Of a stretch of DNA of 64,000 nt, positions 26,505 through 40,130 are shown in pieces. This DNA comes from Poriferisodalis sp965203655. GTDB taxonomy: Bacteria > Actinomycetota > Acidimicrobiia > Acidimicrobiales > Poriferisodalaceae. Made by a program: the position numbers and the translations under genes. Below the pieces are notes generated by a model that made no database searches, was not told the origin of the DNA, and saw only the letters and a list, made by a program, of their open reading frames with translations. Location of the stretch: NCBI RefSeq assembly GCF_965203655.1, contig NZ_CBDBDD010000002.1:124001-188000 (forward strand). Direction: 5' to 3'. Numbering within the stretch: the stretch's first letter is position 1; each line of letters opens with the position of its first letter.

Positions 26505-28381
26505 ACCGTTGACAGTGCTTCGAGTCGCTTGTGGACAGCGTCGGTCACCTCGCCGGTGGTGAACGGCACGCCGTCGATCTTGCCGATGTGCTCGACGTCG
26601 ATCAGGTACCTGGCACGCACGATGTCGCAGAGCTGGCCCTTGTTCATCTCGGGGCACACCACGGCGCGGTAGCGCCCCAGCACGTCGCCGAGGTTGGCCG
26701 GCAGCGGATTCAGGTGGCGCAGGTGCACGTGTGCCACCTCGAAGCCGGCCTCGCGCAGCCGTCCCGCGGCCGCGTCGATGGCGCCCCACGTCGAGCCCCA
26801 GCCCAGCACCGCCAAGTCGGCGTCGACGTCGCCGGCGACTTCCACGTCGGGCACGTCGACACCGTCGACCTTGGCCTGCCGCAGGTCGACCATGAGCTGG
26901 TGGTTCTCGGGCTCGTAGGAGATGTTGCCGGTGCCGTCCTCTTTCTCGATGCCGCCGACGCGGTGCATCAGATCGGGCGTGCCCGGGATCGCCCACGGTC
27001 GAGCCAGCGTCTCGGGGTCACGCAGGTACGGCAGGAAGATGCCGTCACCGTCTTCGTTGGTGCCGTTGAACCCGGTGGCAAAATCGACGCCGATATCGGG
27101 CAGCGAATTGACATCGGGCAACAGCCACGGCTCGGAACTGTTGGCCAGGTAGCCGTCGGAGAGCACGATCACCGGCGTCCGGTACTTCAGCGCGATGCGG
27201 CACGCCTCGATCGCAATGTCGAAGCAGTCGGCCGGGCTGCGCGGTGCGACCACCGGCAGCGGCGACTCCGAGTGCCGTCCGTACATGGCCATCATCAGGT
27301 CGGCCTGCTCGGGCTTGGTGGGCAGGCCCGTGGACGGTCCGCCGCGCTGGATGTCGAGCACCACCAGCGGCAGCTCCAAGCTCACGGCCAAGCTGAGCGT
27401 CTCGCCCTTGAGTGCCAAGCCGGGGCCCGAGGTGGAGGTGAACGCCAGCGCACCCCCGAAAGCCGCGCCGACCGCGGAAGCCGCAGCGGCAATCTCGTCC
27501 TCGGCCTGGAAGGTGCGTACGCCGAAGTTCTTCTTCAGCGACATCTCGTGCAGGATGTCCGAGGCCGGGGTGATGGGGTACGAGCCCAAGAAGATCGGCA
27601 GGCGTGCGAGCTGGCCTGCAACGATGCAGCCCCAGGCCAGGGCCGTGTTGCCGTTCACGTTGGTGTACTCGCCAGGAGCCAGCGGCGCCGGCTTCACCTC
27701 GTAGTGCGCCTCGAAGATCTCGGCGGTCTCGCCGAAGTTGTAGCCCGCCTTGAACGCGGACGTGTTGGCATCGATGACTTGGGTGCGGCCCCGGAACTTG
27801 GTGTTGATGAACTCGAGCGTCGGCTCGACGGGCCGGGTGTACATCCACGAGATCAGCCCGAGAGCGAAGAAGTTCTTGGACCGCTCCGCGTCACGCGGCT
27901 TCACGCCGTGCTCAGCCACCGCGTCGCGGGTGATCTGACTCATCGGCACGGGATAGGTCCGGTAGTCGTCGAGGGTGCCGTCGTCGAGCGGGTTAGTGGC
28001 GTATCCGGCCTTCTCCAGGTTGCGCTCGTTGAAGGCATCGGTATTGACGATCAGCGCTCCACCCTGGGCGAGGTTGTGCAGCTGGGCCTTGAGCGCTGCG
28101 GGGTTCATGGCCACGAGCACGGTCGGCGCATCGCCCGGCGTGGTGATGTCGAAATCGGAGATCCGCACTTGGAACGCCGATACGCCGGCCAGCGTCCCTT
28201 GCGGCGCCCGGATCTCGGCGGGAAACTCGGGCAGCGTCGACAGGTCGTTGCCGAGGGCCGCCGAGATGCTTGTGAACTGGTCGCCTGTCAACTGCATGCC
28301 GTCGCCGGAGTCACCGGCGAAACGGATGATGACCTCGTCGATCTCCTGCAGCGGCAGTTCGCGCGATGCGGTGTCGGTCAC
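26501..28381 (-). CDS. korA: 2-oxoacid:ferredoxin oxidoreductase alpha (fused gamma-alpha) subunit (KorA)
   Basis: A 626-aa subunit. The N-terminal ~200 residues are the gamma domain (IIRFAGDSGDGMQLTGDQF, then EFPAEIRAPQGTLAGVSAFQ); the rest is the alpha pyrimidine-binding domain (GSYPITPASDILHEMS, FQAEDEIAAAASAVGAAFGG, TSTSGPGLALKGETLSLAV) and a C-terminal domain II (LAVLGWGSTWGAIDAAAGRL). This matches actinobacterial KorA. GTG at 28381 is supported by a GAGGAG ribosome-binding site 6-7 nt upstream; the frame opens further but without similarity. It is the first gene of the long operon that ends with the MraY-like gene. Confidence 0.93.
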   Translation of the reverse strand: MTDTASRELPLQEIDEVIIRFAGDSGDGMQLTGDQFTSISAALGNDLSTLPEFPAEIRAPQGTLAGVSAFQVRISDFDITTPGDAPTVLVAMNPAALKAQLHNLAQGGALIVNTDAFNERNLEKAGYATNPLDDGTLDDYRTYPVPMSQITRDAVAEHGVKPRDAERSKNFFALGLISWMYTRPVEPTLEFINTKFRGRTQVIDANTSAFKAGYNFGETAEIFEAHYEVKPAPLAPGEYTNVNGNTALAWGCIVAGQLARLPIFLGSYPITPASDILHEMSLKKNFGVRTFQAEDEIAAAASAVGAAFGGALAFTSTSGPGLALKGETLSLAVSLELPLVVLDIQRGGPSTGLPTKPEQADLMMAMYGRHSESPLPVVAPRSPADCFDIAIEACRIALKYRTPVIVLSDGYLANSSEPWLLPDVNSLPDIGVDFATGFNGTNEDGDGIFLPYLRDPETLARPWAIPGTPDLMHRVGGIEKEDGTGNISYEPENHQLMVDLRQAKVDGVDVPDVEVAGDVDADLAVLGWGSTWGAIDAAAGRLREAGFEVAHVHLRHLNPLPANLGDVLGRYRAVVCPEMNKGQLCDIVRARYLIDVEHIGKIDGVPFTTGEVTDAVHKRLEALSTV

Positions 28382-28478
28382 GGGCTCTCCTCGAAGAAGT
28401 ACGGCACAGGGGGAAGCGGCCGCTCCAAGCGACCACGCTAGCCGCGGCCGCTGCGATGCGGCCGGGTTCAGAATCACC

Positions 28479-29549
28479 TCAGGCGATGGTCACCGCCGGG
28501 TCCAGGTAGACGTTCTGGATGGCGCCGAGCAGCTCGACGCCTTCGGCCATCGGCCGCTGGAATGCCTTGCGGCCCGATATGAGCCCGATGCCGCCGGCCC
28601 GCTTGTTGACGACCGCCGTCGTGACCGCTTCGGCCAGATCGGTCGCTCCGGAGCTGGCCCCGCCAGAGTTGATCAGCCCGACGCGTCCCATGTAGCAATT
28701 GGCCACCTGCCAGCGGCACAGATCGACGGGGTGCTCGCTGGTGAGCTGGTCGTACACGGCGGCGTGGGTCTTGCCGAACCCGGGCACCGAGACGAATGCG
28801 CCGTTGTTCTCCGGCAGCTTCTGCTTGATGATGTCGGCCTCGATCGTCACCCCGAGGTGGTTGGCCTGAGCAGTGGCGTCGGCAGCCACGTGGTGGTCGA
28901 CCCCCCCGTCCTGGCCCGAGAGGTTGATCGCCGAGTTGCGCAGGTAGCACCACAGCACCGTGAACATGCCCAGCCGGTGGGCTTCCTCGAATGCGGCGGC
29001 GACCTCGGTGATCTGGCGGCCGCTCTCGGGCGAGGCGAAGTAGATCGTCGCCCCGACGCCGGTCGCCCCGAGTTCGTGAGCCCGTGCCACCGACCCGAAC
29101 ATGATCTGGTCGTACTTCGCCGGGTAGGTCAGCAGCTCGTTGTGATTGAGCTTGACGATGAACGGGATGCGATGGGCATAGCGCCGGGACACCGCGCCGA
29201 GCACGCCGAACGTGGTGGCCACCGAGTTGCAGCCCCCTTCGATGGCCAGCTCAACGATCGAGGCCGGATCGAAGTAGATCGGGTTGGGGGCGAACGAGGC
29301 CGCGCCCGAGTGCTCGATGCCCTGGTCCACCGGCAGGATCGAGACGTAGCCGCTGCCGCCGAGGCGACCGTGGTCGAACAGCGATTGGAGGCTGCGCATG
29401 ACCTGCGGGGAGCGGTCGGTGCCGGCGACGACGTCGGTCACGAACTCGGGGCCGGGCAGGGTCAGCAGGTCGCGCCCGATGCCTTCGCACTTGTGGTCCA
29501 GCAGATAGGAGGCCTGATCGCCCAGCAGTCGCTCGATCTCAATCGTCAC
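28479..29549 (-). CDS. fbaB: Class I fructose-bisphosphate aldolase, FbaB/DhnA type
   Basis: Schiff-base aldolase that cleaves fructose-1,6-bisphosphate in glycolysis and runs in reverse in gluconeogenesis, 356 aa. PVDQGIEHSGAASF, FIVKLNHNELL, GATIYFASPESGRQI, ADIIKQKLPENNGAF and GLINSGGASSGATD match the E. coli FbaB/DhnA family; the Lys of the IKQK region is a candidate Schiff-base residue. The start is GTG at 29549. No neighbour is functionally linked; 97 bp separate it from korA and 180 bp from the TPR gene, so it likely has its own promoter in 29550-29729, where I see no clear -35/-10 pair. Confidence 0.92.
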   Translation of the reverse strand: MTIEIERLLGDQASYLLDHKCEGIGRDLLTLPGPEFVTDVVAGTDRSPQVMRSLQSLFDHGRLGGSGYVSILPVDQGIEHSGAASFAPNPIYFDPASIVELAIEGGCNSVATTFGVLGAVSRRYAHRIPFIVKLNHNELLTYPAKYDQIMFGSVARAHELGATGVGATIYFASPESGRQITEVAAAFEEAHRLGMFTVLWCYLRNSAINLSGQDGGVDHHVAADATAQANHLGVTIEADIIKQKLPENNGAFVSVPGFGKTHAAVYDQLTSEHPVDLCRWQVANCYMGRVGLINSGGASSGATDLAEAVTTAVVNKRAGGIGLISGRKAFQRPMAEGVELLGAIQNVYLDPAVTIA

Positions 29550-29729
29550 GGTCGGCAGTCATGTTGGCAGCGTGTGTCGCACGATCGGTCGTCACCGGTT
29601 CTCGGGAACGGTACGGAGGGTCGGTACACCCCAACGGCGCTCGCCGATCGACGGCTTCACTCTATCCGCGCGCCTGCGGCGAGTGGCTGACCGTCACAGC
29701 GTGCTCAGCGGCGCCGATTCCCACCGTCG

Positions 29730-30794
29730 CTAGTCGGCCCCCAAGCCGAGTGCGGCAAGCCGTTCCTGCACGTCCACGAATCCGGGTTCGACCGTGTGGA
29801 TGCGGGCAAATCCGCGTCGGGCCCGCTGCAGATCGCCCACCCGGTCGTACAGATCCGCAAGCGCGTACCACAACCGCAGGTGGTGCTCCTTGGGTCGTTT
29901 GGGACGCAGCGGACCGGCCTCCAGCAGGCGGATGGCATCACGCGGCCGGCCTTCGTCGGCGAGAGCGCCCGCCGCCACGATCCGCCCCTCGGTGATGGTC
30001 TGGGCGTCCGGGTCGGCGTGCCTCAGCCGATCCCACGCGTCGTGCACTTCGTTGAGCCGTCCGAGCGCCCGGTAGCAGTCCGCGAGCACCGGCAGCTGGT
30101 CGATCGCGCCCGTCAGCTGCTCGTACTGCTCGAGCCGGTTCGCGGCTGCAGTCCATCGGCCGAGCCGGTAGAGCGTGAGCCCATAGAGCTCCTGCACCTC
30201 GGCGATAGCCGCGTATCGCGATGCCAGCGGCCGCAGCGTGACGAGGGCATCGCCGAAGCGCTCCGCGAGGAAGTCCTCGCCGGCCTCGCGCAGCCGCTGC
30301 GCCAGCCGCCGCTGCTCTGGGGCGGGCATGCCGCGCACGCCGACCGGTTCGAGCTGAGGGACCTCGAGGCGCACCGTGGGGCGACGGCGGGACGACGAGC
30401 CCTGCGGCGCACGCCCGGTGCGCTCGGGCGCCGGCGGTGGCTGAGGTCGCGGGCTGTGGCGTTCGGGCACGTTCGCCTCGTAGGCGCCGCCCCGGTCGGC
30501 GCCGGGGATCGGCCGCAGCACCGACGCGCCCTTGCGGGCCACCCCGCCCCAGTCGGTGCGGCGAGCCGCCCGGGACGCAACCTCGTCGACGGGCTTATCG
30601 GGTCGCCGCGGAGCGTCCGGGCGGCGCTGCTGGGGCCGCCGACCGCGATTGCGGCGCTGTTGATCATCGCCATCAGAACGGCCCCGGGGGCCGCGATCAG
30701 GCTGACCACGACGGCTTCGATCCTGCCGCTGGCCACGATCGCGATCGGGTCGCCCATGCGTCGGTTTACGAGGCGGGCGCCGGTTCTGCGTCAC
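29730..30794 (-). CDS. TPR-repeat protein with Arg/Pro-rich N-terminal half
   Basis: About 354 aa from GTG 30794 (a TTG at 30815 is an alternative). Residues ~1-145 are extremely rich in Arg, Pro, Gln and Asp and are probably disordered and strongly basic, as in RNA-binding tails. The C-terminal ~200 residues form TPR-like helix pairs (ELYGLTLYRLGRWTAAANRL, LADCYRALGRLNEVHDAWDR, LWYALADLYDRVGDLQRARR). I do not recognise a named family. It is directly downstream of the 5S gene on the same strand, past a strong hairpin terminator. The basic tail and location invite a ribosome-related role, but that is speculation. Confidence 0.75.
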   Translation of the reverse strand: MTQNRRPPRKPTHGRPDRDRGQRQDRSRRGQPDRGPRGRSDGDDQQRRNRGRRPQQRRPDAPRRPDKPVDEVASRAARRTDWGGVARKGASVLRPIPGADRGGAYEANVPERHSPRPQPPPAPERTGRAPQGSSSRRRPTVRLEVPQLEPVGVRGMPAPEQRRLAQRLREAGEDFLAERFGDALVTLRPLASRYAAIAEVQELYGLTLYRLGRWTAAANRLEQYEQLTGAIDQLPVLADCYRALGRLNEVHDAWDRLRHADPDAQTITEGRIVAAGALADEGRPRDAIRLLEAGPLRPKRPKEHHLRLWYALADLYDRVGDLQRARRGFARIHTVEPGFVDVQERLAALGLGAD

Positions 30795-30822
30795 CCCCCG
30801 AGGGTAGGCCCACAAGCGCGAA

Positions 30823-30852
30823 GAACCCCCGCCGCAAACACGACGGGGGTTC
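30823..30852 (-). terminator. rRNA operon terminator hairpin
   Basis: Read on the minus strand, GAACCCCCGTC and GGCGGGGGTTC form an 11-bp stem (one G-U pair) around a GTGTTTGC loop. A T-rich CTTCGCGCTT follows. It lies a few bases past the 5S 3' end, so it should end rRNA transcription. Confidence 0.8.
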
Positions 30853-30855
30853 AGG

Positions 30856-30973
<118 letters not shown>

Positions 30974-31030
30974 GATCTGTCGGTGCAGACTCCTGCACGC
31001 GATGCACGAGCAGCGCACACGCTCGGGTGC

Positions 31031-31051
31031 GCTTCTTCAAGGCTGAGTATC

Positions 31052-31061
<10 letters not shown>
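31031..31061 (-). other. 3' arm of 23S precursor processing stem
   Basis: Minus-strand sequence GCTTGGTATCGATACTCAGC and the bases after it are complementary to the sequence before the 23S 5' end (34127-34159) over ~30 nt. Such flanking stems are cut by RNase III to release pre-23S. Confidence 0.75.
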
Positions 31062-34126
<3,065 letters not shown>

Positions 34127-34135
<9 letters not shown>

Positions 34136-34159
34136 ATCGATACTCAGTCTCGAAGAATC
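34127..34159 (-). other. 5' arm of 23S precursor processing stem
   Basis: The minus strand reads CTTCGAGACTGAGTATCGAT then ATACCAAGC. It pairs with 31031-31061 except for a 2-nt bulge and two mismatches, giving a ~30-bp helix that brackets the whole 23S gene. Confidence 0.75.
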
Positions 34160-35898
<1,739 letters not shown>

Positions 35899-36166
35899 CG
35901 AGATCAAGCCCGTGATGTCACGCGGCTGAGCCGCGCTCCGTCACCGGCACGATCGAAGAGCCCTGCCGCTATCAGCAAGGGGGAATTTCCCTCTCCTGCG
36001 GCAGCTGGCTGGAATTGGTGCACCGTCTCATGTCGGCCCGCACAAGGCAGGCCTGATGGGACGGCACGAACAAGTTGGCTCCCGGTCATGGGTAGACCGA
36101 GAACCGGCTGTGTGGTTCGACCGGCGGCTGGAAACCAGCAGCCGATCGCCCGCACTGGCGTTTTCG

Positions 36167-36193
36167 TCCTCTGTTCTGTTGTCAAGGAGCGCT
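36167..36193 (-). promoter_or_regulatory. boxA-like element in 16S leader
   Basis: The minus strand reads AGCGCTCCTTGACAACAGAA, sharing GCTC(C/T)TTGACAAC with the spacer element. The TTGACA inside it looks like a -35 box, but no -10 follows at the right distance, so antitermination is the better reading. Confidence 0.5.
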
Positions 36194-36267
36194 GCGCAGG
36201 CGAAGCCGCCGGCAGCTGACACTCGATCGGCGCCTGCTGCTCTCTGCGAAGGAGTGCTGCGAAAGAC

Positions 36268-36300
36268 GCCGCCGGAGGTGTCGAACCCCTCCTGGACGGC
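36268..36300 (-). terminator. Candidate tyrS terminator hairpin
   Basis: The minus strand reads GCCGTC-CA-GGAGG, a GGTTCGACA loop, then CCTCCGGCGGC: an 11-bp stem with a 2-nt bulge, followed by GTCTTTCG. It is ~95 nt past the tyrS stop. The loop resembles a tRNA T-loop, but no tRNA folds around it. Confidence 0.45.
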
Positions 36301-36326
36301 AGTTCCGCCCCTGAGGGGGACGCATG

Positions 36327-36355
36327 ACACTACAGGCGGCGACGTACCTCCGCAA
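36327..36355 (-). promoter_or_regulatory. Candidate promoter upstream of rRNA operon
   Basis: The minus strand has TTGCGG, a 17-bp spacer, and TAGTGT, a fair match to actinobacterial housekeeping promoters. It sits just past tyrS, upstream of the hairpin at 36268-36300, which would then lie in the leader. Only moderate support. Confidence 0.3.
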
Positions 36356-36393
36356 CCATCCTCAGCAGCCGATTCAGCGCGATCGCGCAGGAT

Positions 36394-37665
36394 TCAGGGA
36401 GCGGTTGCGGCGTGCCAGCGCTTCTTGCCCCGTCGCAGCAGCACGTACCGGCCATGCAGCAGGTCGCTGGCGTCCACGACGCGGTCCGGATCGCTGGTCC
36501 GCTCGCCGTTGATGTACACGCTTCCCTCGGCCAGCGCCCTGCGCGCCTCGCTGCGGCTCTGTGCCAGCTCGGCATCGACCAGCACGTCCACGACCGATGC
36601 GCCGAGCGCGCGCAGCGGCCCGGAAGGGACCTCTTCGGAGACGAATGCCAGCGCAGCCGCCGAAGCTTGTCGCACAGGCACGCCGCCGCCGAACAGCACC
36701 TCGCTGGCGCCTGCGGCAGCCGTGGCCGCCCCGTCGCCGTGCACGATGCGGGTGATCTCGGCCGCGAGACGCCGCTGTCCCGAGCGCCGTCCCGGATCGG
36801 CGTCGTGCGCGGCGGCGATCTCGCGCACCTCGGCCATGTCGAGGAACGTGAGCTGGGCCAGCAGCCTCGCGATGTCGACATCGTCGACGCCGATCCACGA
36901 CTGGTAGAAGCGGTACGGACTCATGGCTTCCGCGCTGAGCCAGAGCGTCTCGCCGCCCGCCGTCTTGCCGTACTTCGTGCCGTCGCTGCGGGCGAGCAGC
37001 GGCCACGTCAGTGCGTGGGCAGCGCGTCCCAGCCGGCGACGGATCAAGTCGATGCCGAGCACGATGTTGCCCCACTGGTCCGAGCCGCCGACCTGCAGCT
37101 CGCACTCGACATTCTCAGCGAGCCACAGGTAGTCGTACGCCTGCAGCAGCATGTAGCTGAACTCGGTGTAGGACAGTCCGTCGCCCTCATTGAGCCGGTT
37201 GCGGACCGACTCTTTGCCCACCATCTGCTGCACCGTGACGTGCTTGCCGACGTCTCGCAGGAAGTCGAGCACGCCCACGCCGACGGTCCAGGCGCGATTG
37301 TCGAGCAGTCGCGCTGCGCAGGGCCCGTCGTCGAAGTCGAGAAACTGGCGCAGCTGGGGAACGATTCCCTCGAGATTGCCGGCCAGTGCATCGTCATCGA
37401 GCAGGTTTCGCTCGGTCGAGCGCCCACTGGGATCTCCGACCATGCCGGTTGCACCGCCGGCCAGCGCAATGGGGCGATGCCCGCCGAGCTGCAGCCGCCG
37501 GAGCGTCAGCAGCCCCATGAGATTGCCCACATGCAGGCTCGCGGCGGTGGGATCGAAGCCGCAGTACACCGTGATCGGTCCGGACTCGAGGCGCTGCGCG
37601 AGCGCCTGGCGGTCCGTGGTCTGATGGATCAGTCCACGCGCGTCGAGGTCGGCCAATACGTCCAC
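36394..37665 (-). CDS. tyrS: Tyrosyl-tRNA synthetase
   Basis: Class I synthetase charging tRNA-Tyr, 423 aa from GTG 37665. Family motifs: YCGFDPTAASLHVGNLMGLL (HIGH-type HVGN), ALAGGATGMVGDPSGR, YDYLWLAENVECELQVGGSDQ (split by description only), and KYGKT as the KMSKS equivalent. A C-terminal S4 domain (SRSEARRALAEGSVYINGE) binds tRNA. The upstream frame to 38184 is a shadow of the ABC permease. No T-box-like leader is visible, as expected in this phylum, though the upstream gap is only 47 bp. Confidence 0.96.
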   Translation of the reverse strand: MDVLADLDARGLIHQTTDRQALAQRLESGPITVYCGFDPTAASLHVGNLMGLLTLRRLQLGGHRPIALAGGATGMVGDPSGRSTERNLLDDDALAGNLEGIVPQLRQFLDFDDGPCAARLLDNRAWTVGVGVLDFLRDVGKHVTVQQMVGKESVRNRLNEGDGLSYTEFSYMLLQAYDYLWLAENVECELQVGGSDQWGNIVLGIDLIRRRLGRAAHALTWPLLARSDGTKYGKTAGGETLWLSAEAMSPYRFYQSWIGVDDVDIARLLAQLTFLDMAEVREIAAAHDADPGRRSGQRRLAAEITRIVHGDGAATAAAGASEVLFGGGVPVRQASAAALAFVSEEVPSGPLRALGASVVDVLVDAELAQSRSEARRALAEGSVYINGERTSDPDRVVDASDLLHGRYVLLRRGKKRWHAATAP

Positions 37666-37712
37666 GCCGCCAGTCTGCCGGACAGGTTGCGTCCTCAGGT
37701 CGCGTCGGTTGG

Positions 37713-38480
37713 CTAGTTGCGGGGCGTCCAGCGAAAGAAGCGCAGCGTGACCAGCACCCCGAAGGCGCCCCACGCCGCCAGGATCAGCCAGCGCCATGCC
37801 GGCATCGGCACGCCTTCGCTGAATGGGTCGAAGGTGCGTCCCAGCGCAACGGCCAGGTGCTTGATGGGGAAGATGTCGCCGATGAGGGTCATCCAACGCG
37901 GCGCGCCCTCCGAGGGGATGAACACATCCGAGACGAAGTACAGCGGCAGCACGCACATGTTCGTGATCGCCGGCGCTGCCTGCTCGCTGGGGCACACGCA
38001 GGTGATAGCGAGCCCCAAGGCCGAGAACGCCGCCGCGCCCACTCCGAGCGTGATGAGCAGGCTCGGCACCGCACCTGGTTGGACTTCGACGCTGTAACCG
38101 AGCCAGCCGATGCAGATCACGAGCGCTGTCATGAACGCGGTCAGCACCAGCGACGCGGCGAGCTGCCCGCCCACGTAGACCCACGGCGGCAGCGGTGTGG
38201 CCCGCATGGCCTTGAGCACGCCGTTCTCGCGCCTGATGACCGTGACGATGGCGGCGTTCATGAAGTTCGCCGAGACCAGCGCCAGCGCCAGGATCCCCGG
38301 GACGTACACCGTCGCGACCCGCGCGCCGGTCGAGCTGATGATCTCGTTGCCGAAGATCGAGGTGAAAATCACCAGGAAGATGATCGGCAGGACCACCGTG
38401 AAGAACGTGGCCGCCGGGCTGCGCCGGAAGCCCAGCAAGTTGAAACGCGCTTCGCTGCGCAGCTGCGCCAAGCGGGTCAC
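37713..38480 (-). CDS. ABC-2 type transporter permease
   Basis: A 255-aa integral membrane protein with about six hydrophobic helices (AATFFTVVLPIIFLVIFTSI, LASLVLTAFMTALVICIGWL, and others) and the ABC-2 feature RRENGVLKAMRATPLPPWVY. The GTG start overlaps the ATPase stop (GTGA), so the two form one exporter. DrrAB-like exporters move drugs, lipids or glycoconjugates; the substrate is not evident. Confidence 0.9.
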   Translation of the reverse strand: MTRLAQLRSEARFNLLGFRRSPAATFFTVVLPIIFLVIFTSIFGNEIISSTGARVATVYVPGILALALVSANFMNAAIVTVIRRENGVLKAMRATPLPPWVYVGGQLAASLVLTAFMTALVICIGWLGYSVEVQPGAVPSLLITLGVGAAAFSALGLAITCVCPSEQAAPAITNMCVLPLYFVSDVFIPSEGAPRWMTLIGDIFPIKHLAVALGRTFDPFSEGVPMPAWRWLILAAWGAFGVLVTLRFFRWTPRN

Positions 38481-39463
38481 GAGCCGTCTCCTGACAACGC
38501 CTCTCCGGTCAGTGCCAGGTACGTGTCTTCCAGCGTCGGCGGCTGCACAGCCAGCGAGTCCAGCCGGGTCCCGGCCGCATCGGCGGCAGCCAGCAGCTCG
38601 CGCAGCACCTCGCCGACATCGCGCGTGGCGATCGCAGGCCGTACATCCCGGGGCTCGGCGGCAGCCGTGCCGGCAGCGGCGATCGACGCCACCGACGCAA
38701 CGTCGCCGCTGAGCAGGTCGCGCAGCCGATCAGGCAACGCCGCAGGGCTCAGCTCTGCGGCATTCCAGCTGATCTGCGACGGCATGGCGACGTGTGCCGC
38801 CAGTTCGACGGCTGTGCCGTCGGCAACGATGCGGCCCCGCGAGATCACCACGATTCGATCTGCCAGTTGATCGGCCTCGTCCATGTAATGAGTAGTCAGC
38901 AGCACGCTCACGCCCAGCGACCGCAGGCCGCCGATGGTCTGCCACGCCTCGCGGCGAGCAGCAGGGTCGAAACCAGTCGTCGGCTCGTCCAAGAACACCA
39001 GCTCGGGGTCGCCCACGAGCGCGAGCGCCACGGCCAGGCGCTGCTGCTGCCCGCCCGACAAGCGGCGAGTCCTAGTCCCAGCTGCATCAGCAAGTCCGAC
39101 GAGTTCCAGCACGTCGGCCGTCGGTCGGGGCGACCGGTAATACGCCGACCACATCGTCACGATCTCCGCAGCCGTGAAGTCGCCTTCGTGCTTGGCCCCC
39201 TGCAATACGACCCCGATGCGCTCTCTCCACTCGGCAGTGGCCTCCGCCGGATCGACGCCCAGCACCTGCACGTCTCCCGAGGTCCGGGTGCGGAGGCCTT
39301 CGAGAATCTCGACCGTCGTGGTCTTGCCTGCACCGTTCGGACCAAGGAACGCCACGACCTCGCCGGTCTCGACGGACAGATCGACGCCGTCAACCGCCTC
39401 GATGTCTCCGTACCGCTTGCGGAGCCCGGCGACCTCGATGGCGAGCTGCGCGGCGTCGCTCAT
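38477..39463 (-). CDS. ABC transporter ATP-binding protein, DrrA-like
   Basis: A 328-aa ATPase: Walker A GPNGAGKTTTVEIL, signature RRLSGGQQQRLAVALAL, Walker B LVFLDEPTTGFDPAARRE, H-loop LLTTHYMDEADQ. The long C-terminal ~100 residues after the nucleotide-binding domain are typical of DrrA-type multidrug or antibiotic exporters. It overlaps both neighbours by 4 bp, placing the PLDc_N-like protein, ATPase and permease in one unit. Confidence 0.93.
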   Translation of the reverse strand: MSDAAQLAIEVAGLRKRYGDIEAVDGVDLSVETGEVVAFLGPNGAGKTTTVEILEGLRTRTSGDVQVLGVDPAEATAEWRERIGVVLQGAKHEGDFTAAEIVTMWSAYYRSPRPTADVLELVGLADAAGTRTRRLSGGQQQRLAVALALVGDPELVFLDEPTTGFDPAARREAWQTIGGLRSLGVSVLLTTHYMDEADQLADRIVVISRGRIVADGTAVELAAHVAMPSQISWNAAELSPAALPDRLRDLLSGDVASVASIAAAGTAAAEPRDVRPAIATRDVGEVLRELLAAADAAGTRLDSLAVQPPTLEDTYLALTGEALSGDGS

Positions 39464-39777
39464 CTTGCCTGCTCGCCGATTGCGGCACTGCCGGGATGGC
39501 TGGCGAGGCCGTCAGCGAGATCGTCGGCGTCGGCGGCAGGGTCGTCGAAGATCTCGTCGGCGTAGCGCTCGGGATGCATCACTTGCGGCCGTACCGCGCC
39601 CGCATAGAGAAGTACGGCGAATGGCCCGAACAAGATGATCAGCAGGACCCAATGCCAGCGGCGCTTGCCCAGCGCCTCGAACCGCGCGCGGCCCAGCCGT
39701 CCGATGTCGACGATCCCACCGGCCATGATCAGCGCCGCCAGCGCGGCTGCGACGATCAGCACGATGCCCGAGTCCAC
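39460..39777 (-). CDS. Small membrane protein, PLDc_N-like
   Basis: A 105-aa protein with two membrane helices (VLIVAAALAALIMAGGIV and WHWVLLIILFGPFAVLLYAG) and an acidic cytoplasmic tail. The W-x-L-I/L-I-x-x-G-P pattern in helix 2 resembles the PLDc_N (phospholipase D N-terminal) family of small membrane proteins. The GTG start is at 39777. Its stop overlaps the ABC ATPase start by 4 bp, so it may be an accessory of the exporter. Function unknown. Confidence 0.7.
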   Translation of the reverse strand: MDSGIVLIVAAALAALIMAGGIVDIGRLGRARFEALGKRRWHWVLLIILFGPFAVLLYAGAVRPQVMHPERYADEIFDDPAADADDLADGLASHPGSAAIGEQAR

Positions 39778-39830
39778 CGGGTCACGCTAGTGGTGCGCCT
39801 CAATATTGAGAGGCCGCCGCCGGCATCGCA

Positions 39831-40079
39831 TCAGGTTCCCAAGGAACCCACCAAGTCAGCGACATACACGCCCGCGCCCGCTGCGCCGGCGACGACAAGG
39901 CCGATGCCGGCGGTCCAGATCGTGCCGCTGAAGAGCAGGCGGCCGCCCACGGCCAGCACGACCGTCGCAGCGATGGCAGGCAATACCCGGCCCGGAACGT
40001 AGGACACGACAATCCAACCTGCAACGAGGCCGCACAAGCCCAGGACAACGTCTTCGACCAGCCGCACCACTGCGCGCAC
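39831..40079 (-). CDS. Hypothetical small membrane protein
   Basis: An 82-aa ORF with three hydrophobic stretches (VVLGLCGLVAGWIVVSYV, LPAIAATVVLAVGGRLLF, AGIGLVVAGAAGAGVYVA), GTG start at 40079. It fits the small gap between the PLDc_N-like gene and the Nudix gene. I do not recognise a family. A 12-bp palindrome CTCAATATTGAG lies 21 bp past its stop (39799-39810), upstream of the PLDc_N-like gene. Confidence 0.5.
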   Translation of the reverse strand: MRAVVRLVEDVVLGLCGLVAGWIVVSYVPGRVLPAIAATVVLAVGGRLLFSGTIWTAGIGLVVAGAAGAGVYVADLVGSLGT

Positions 40080-40130
40080 GGACTCACGGTACGCGCACCT
40101 CGGCCACGCGAGGTTCTGCGGCTCAGCCTC

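Larger units (their letters stand above)
35899..36393 (-). promoter_or_regulatory. rRNA operon leader and promoter region
   Basis: About 495 bp between tyrS and 16S with no gene. It contains, on the minus strand in order, a possible promoter (36327-36355), a strong hairpin (36268-36300), a boxA-like element (36167-36193), a hairpin GGTTCTCGGTC-tacccat-GACCGGGAGCC, and CGCGGCT-c-AGCCGCG just before 16S. A transcribed leader of this length is usual for rRNA operons. Open frames in it show no protein similarity. Confidence 0.65.

Noticed and set aside
36163..36192. TTGACA in the 16S leader as a -35 promoter box
   Set aside because: No plausible -10 at 16-18 bp, and the same sequence recurs in the spacer, fitting boxA.
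36268..36300. tRNA T-arm-like hairpin (loop GGTTCGACA)
   Set aside because: No acceptor, D-arm or anticodon arm can be built around it; better read as a terminator hairpin.
39799..39810. Palindrome CTCAATATTGAG as an operator
   Set aside because: Suggestive, but single, with no known regulator matching it and no clear promoter alongside.
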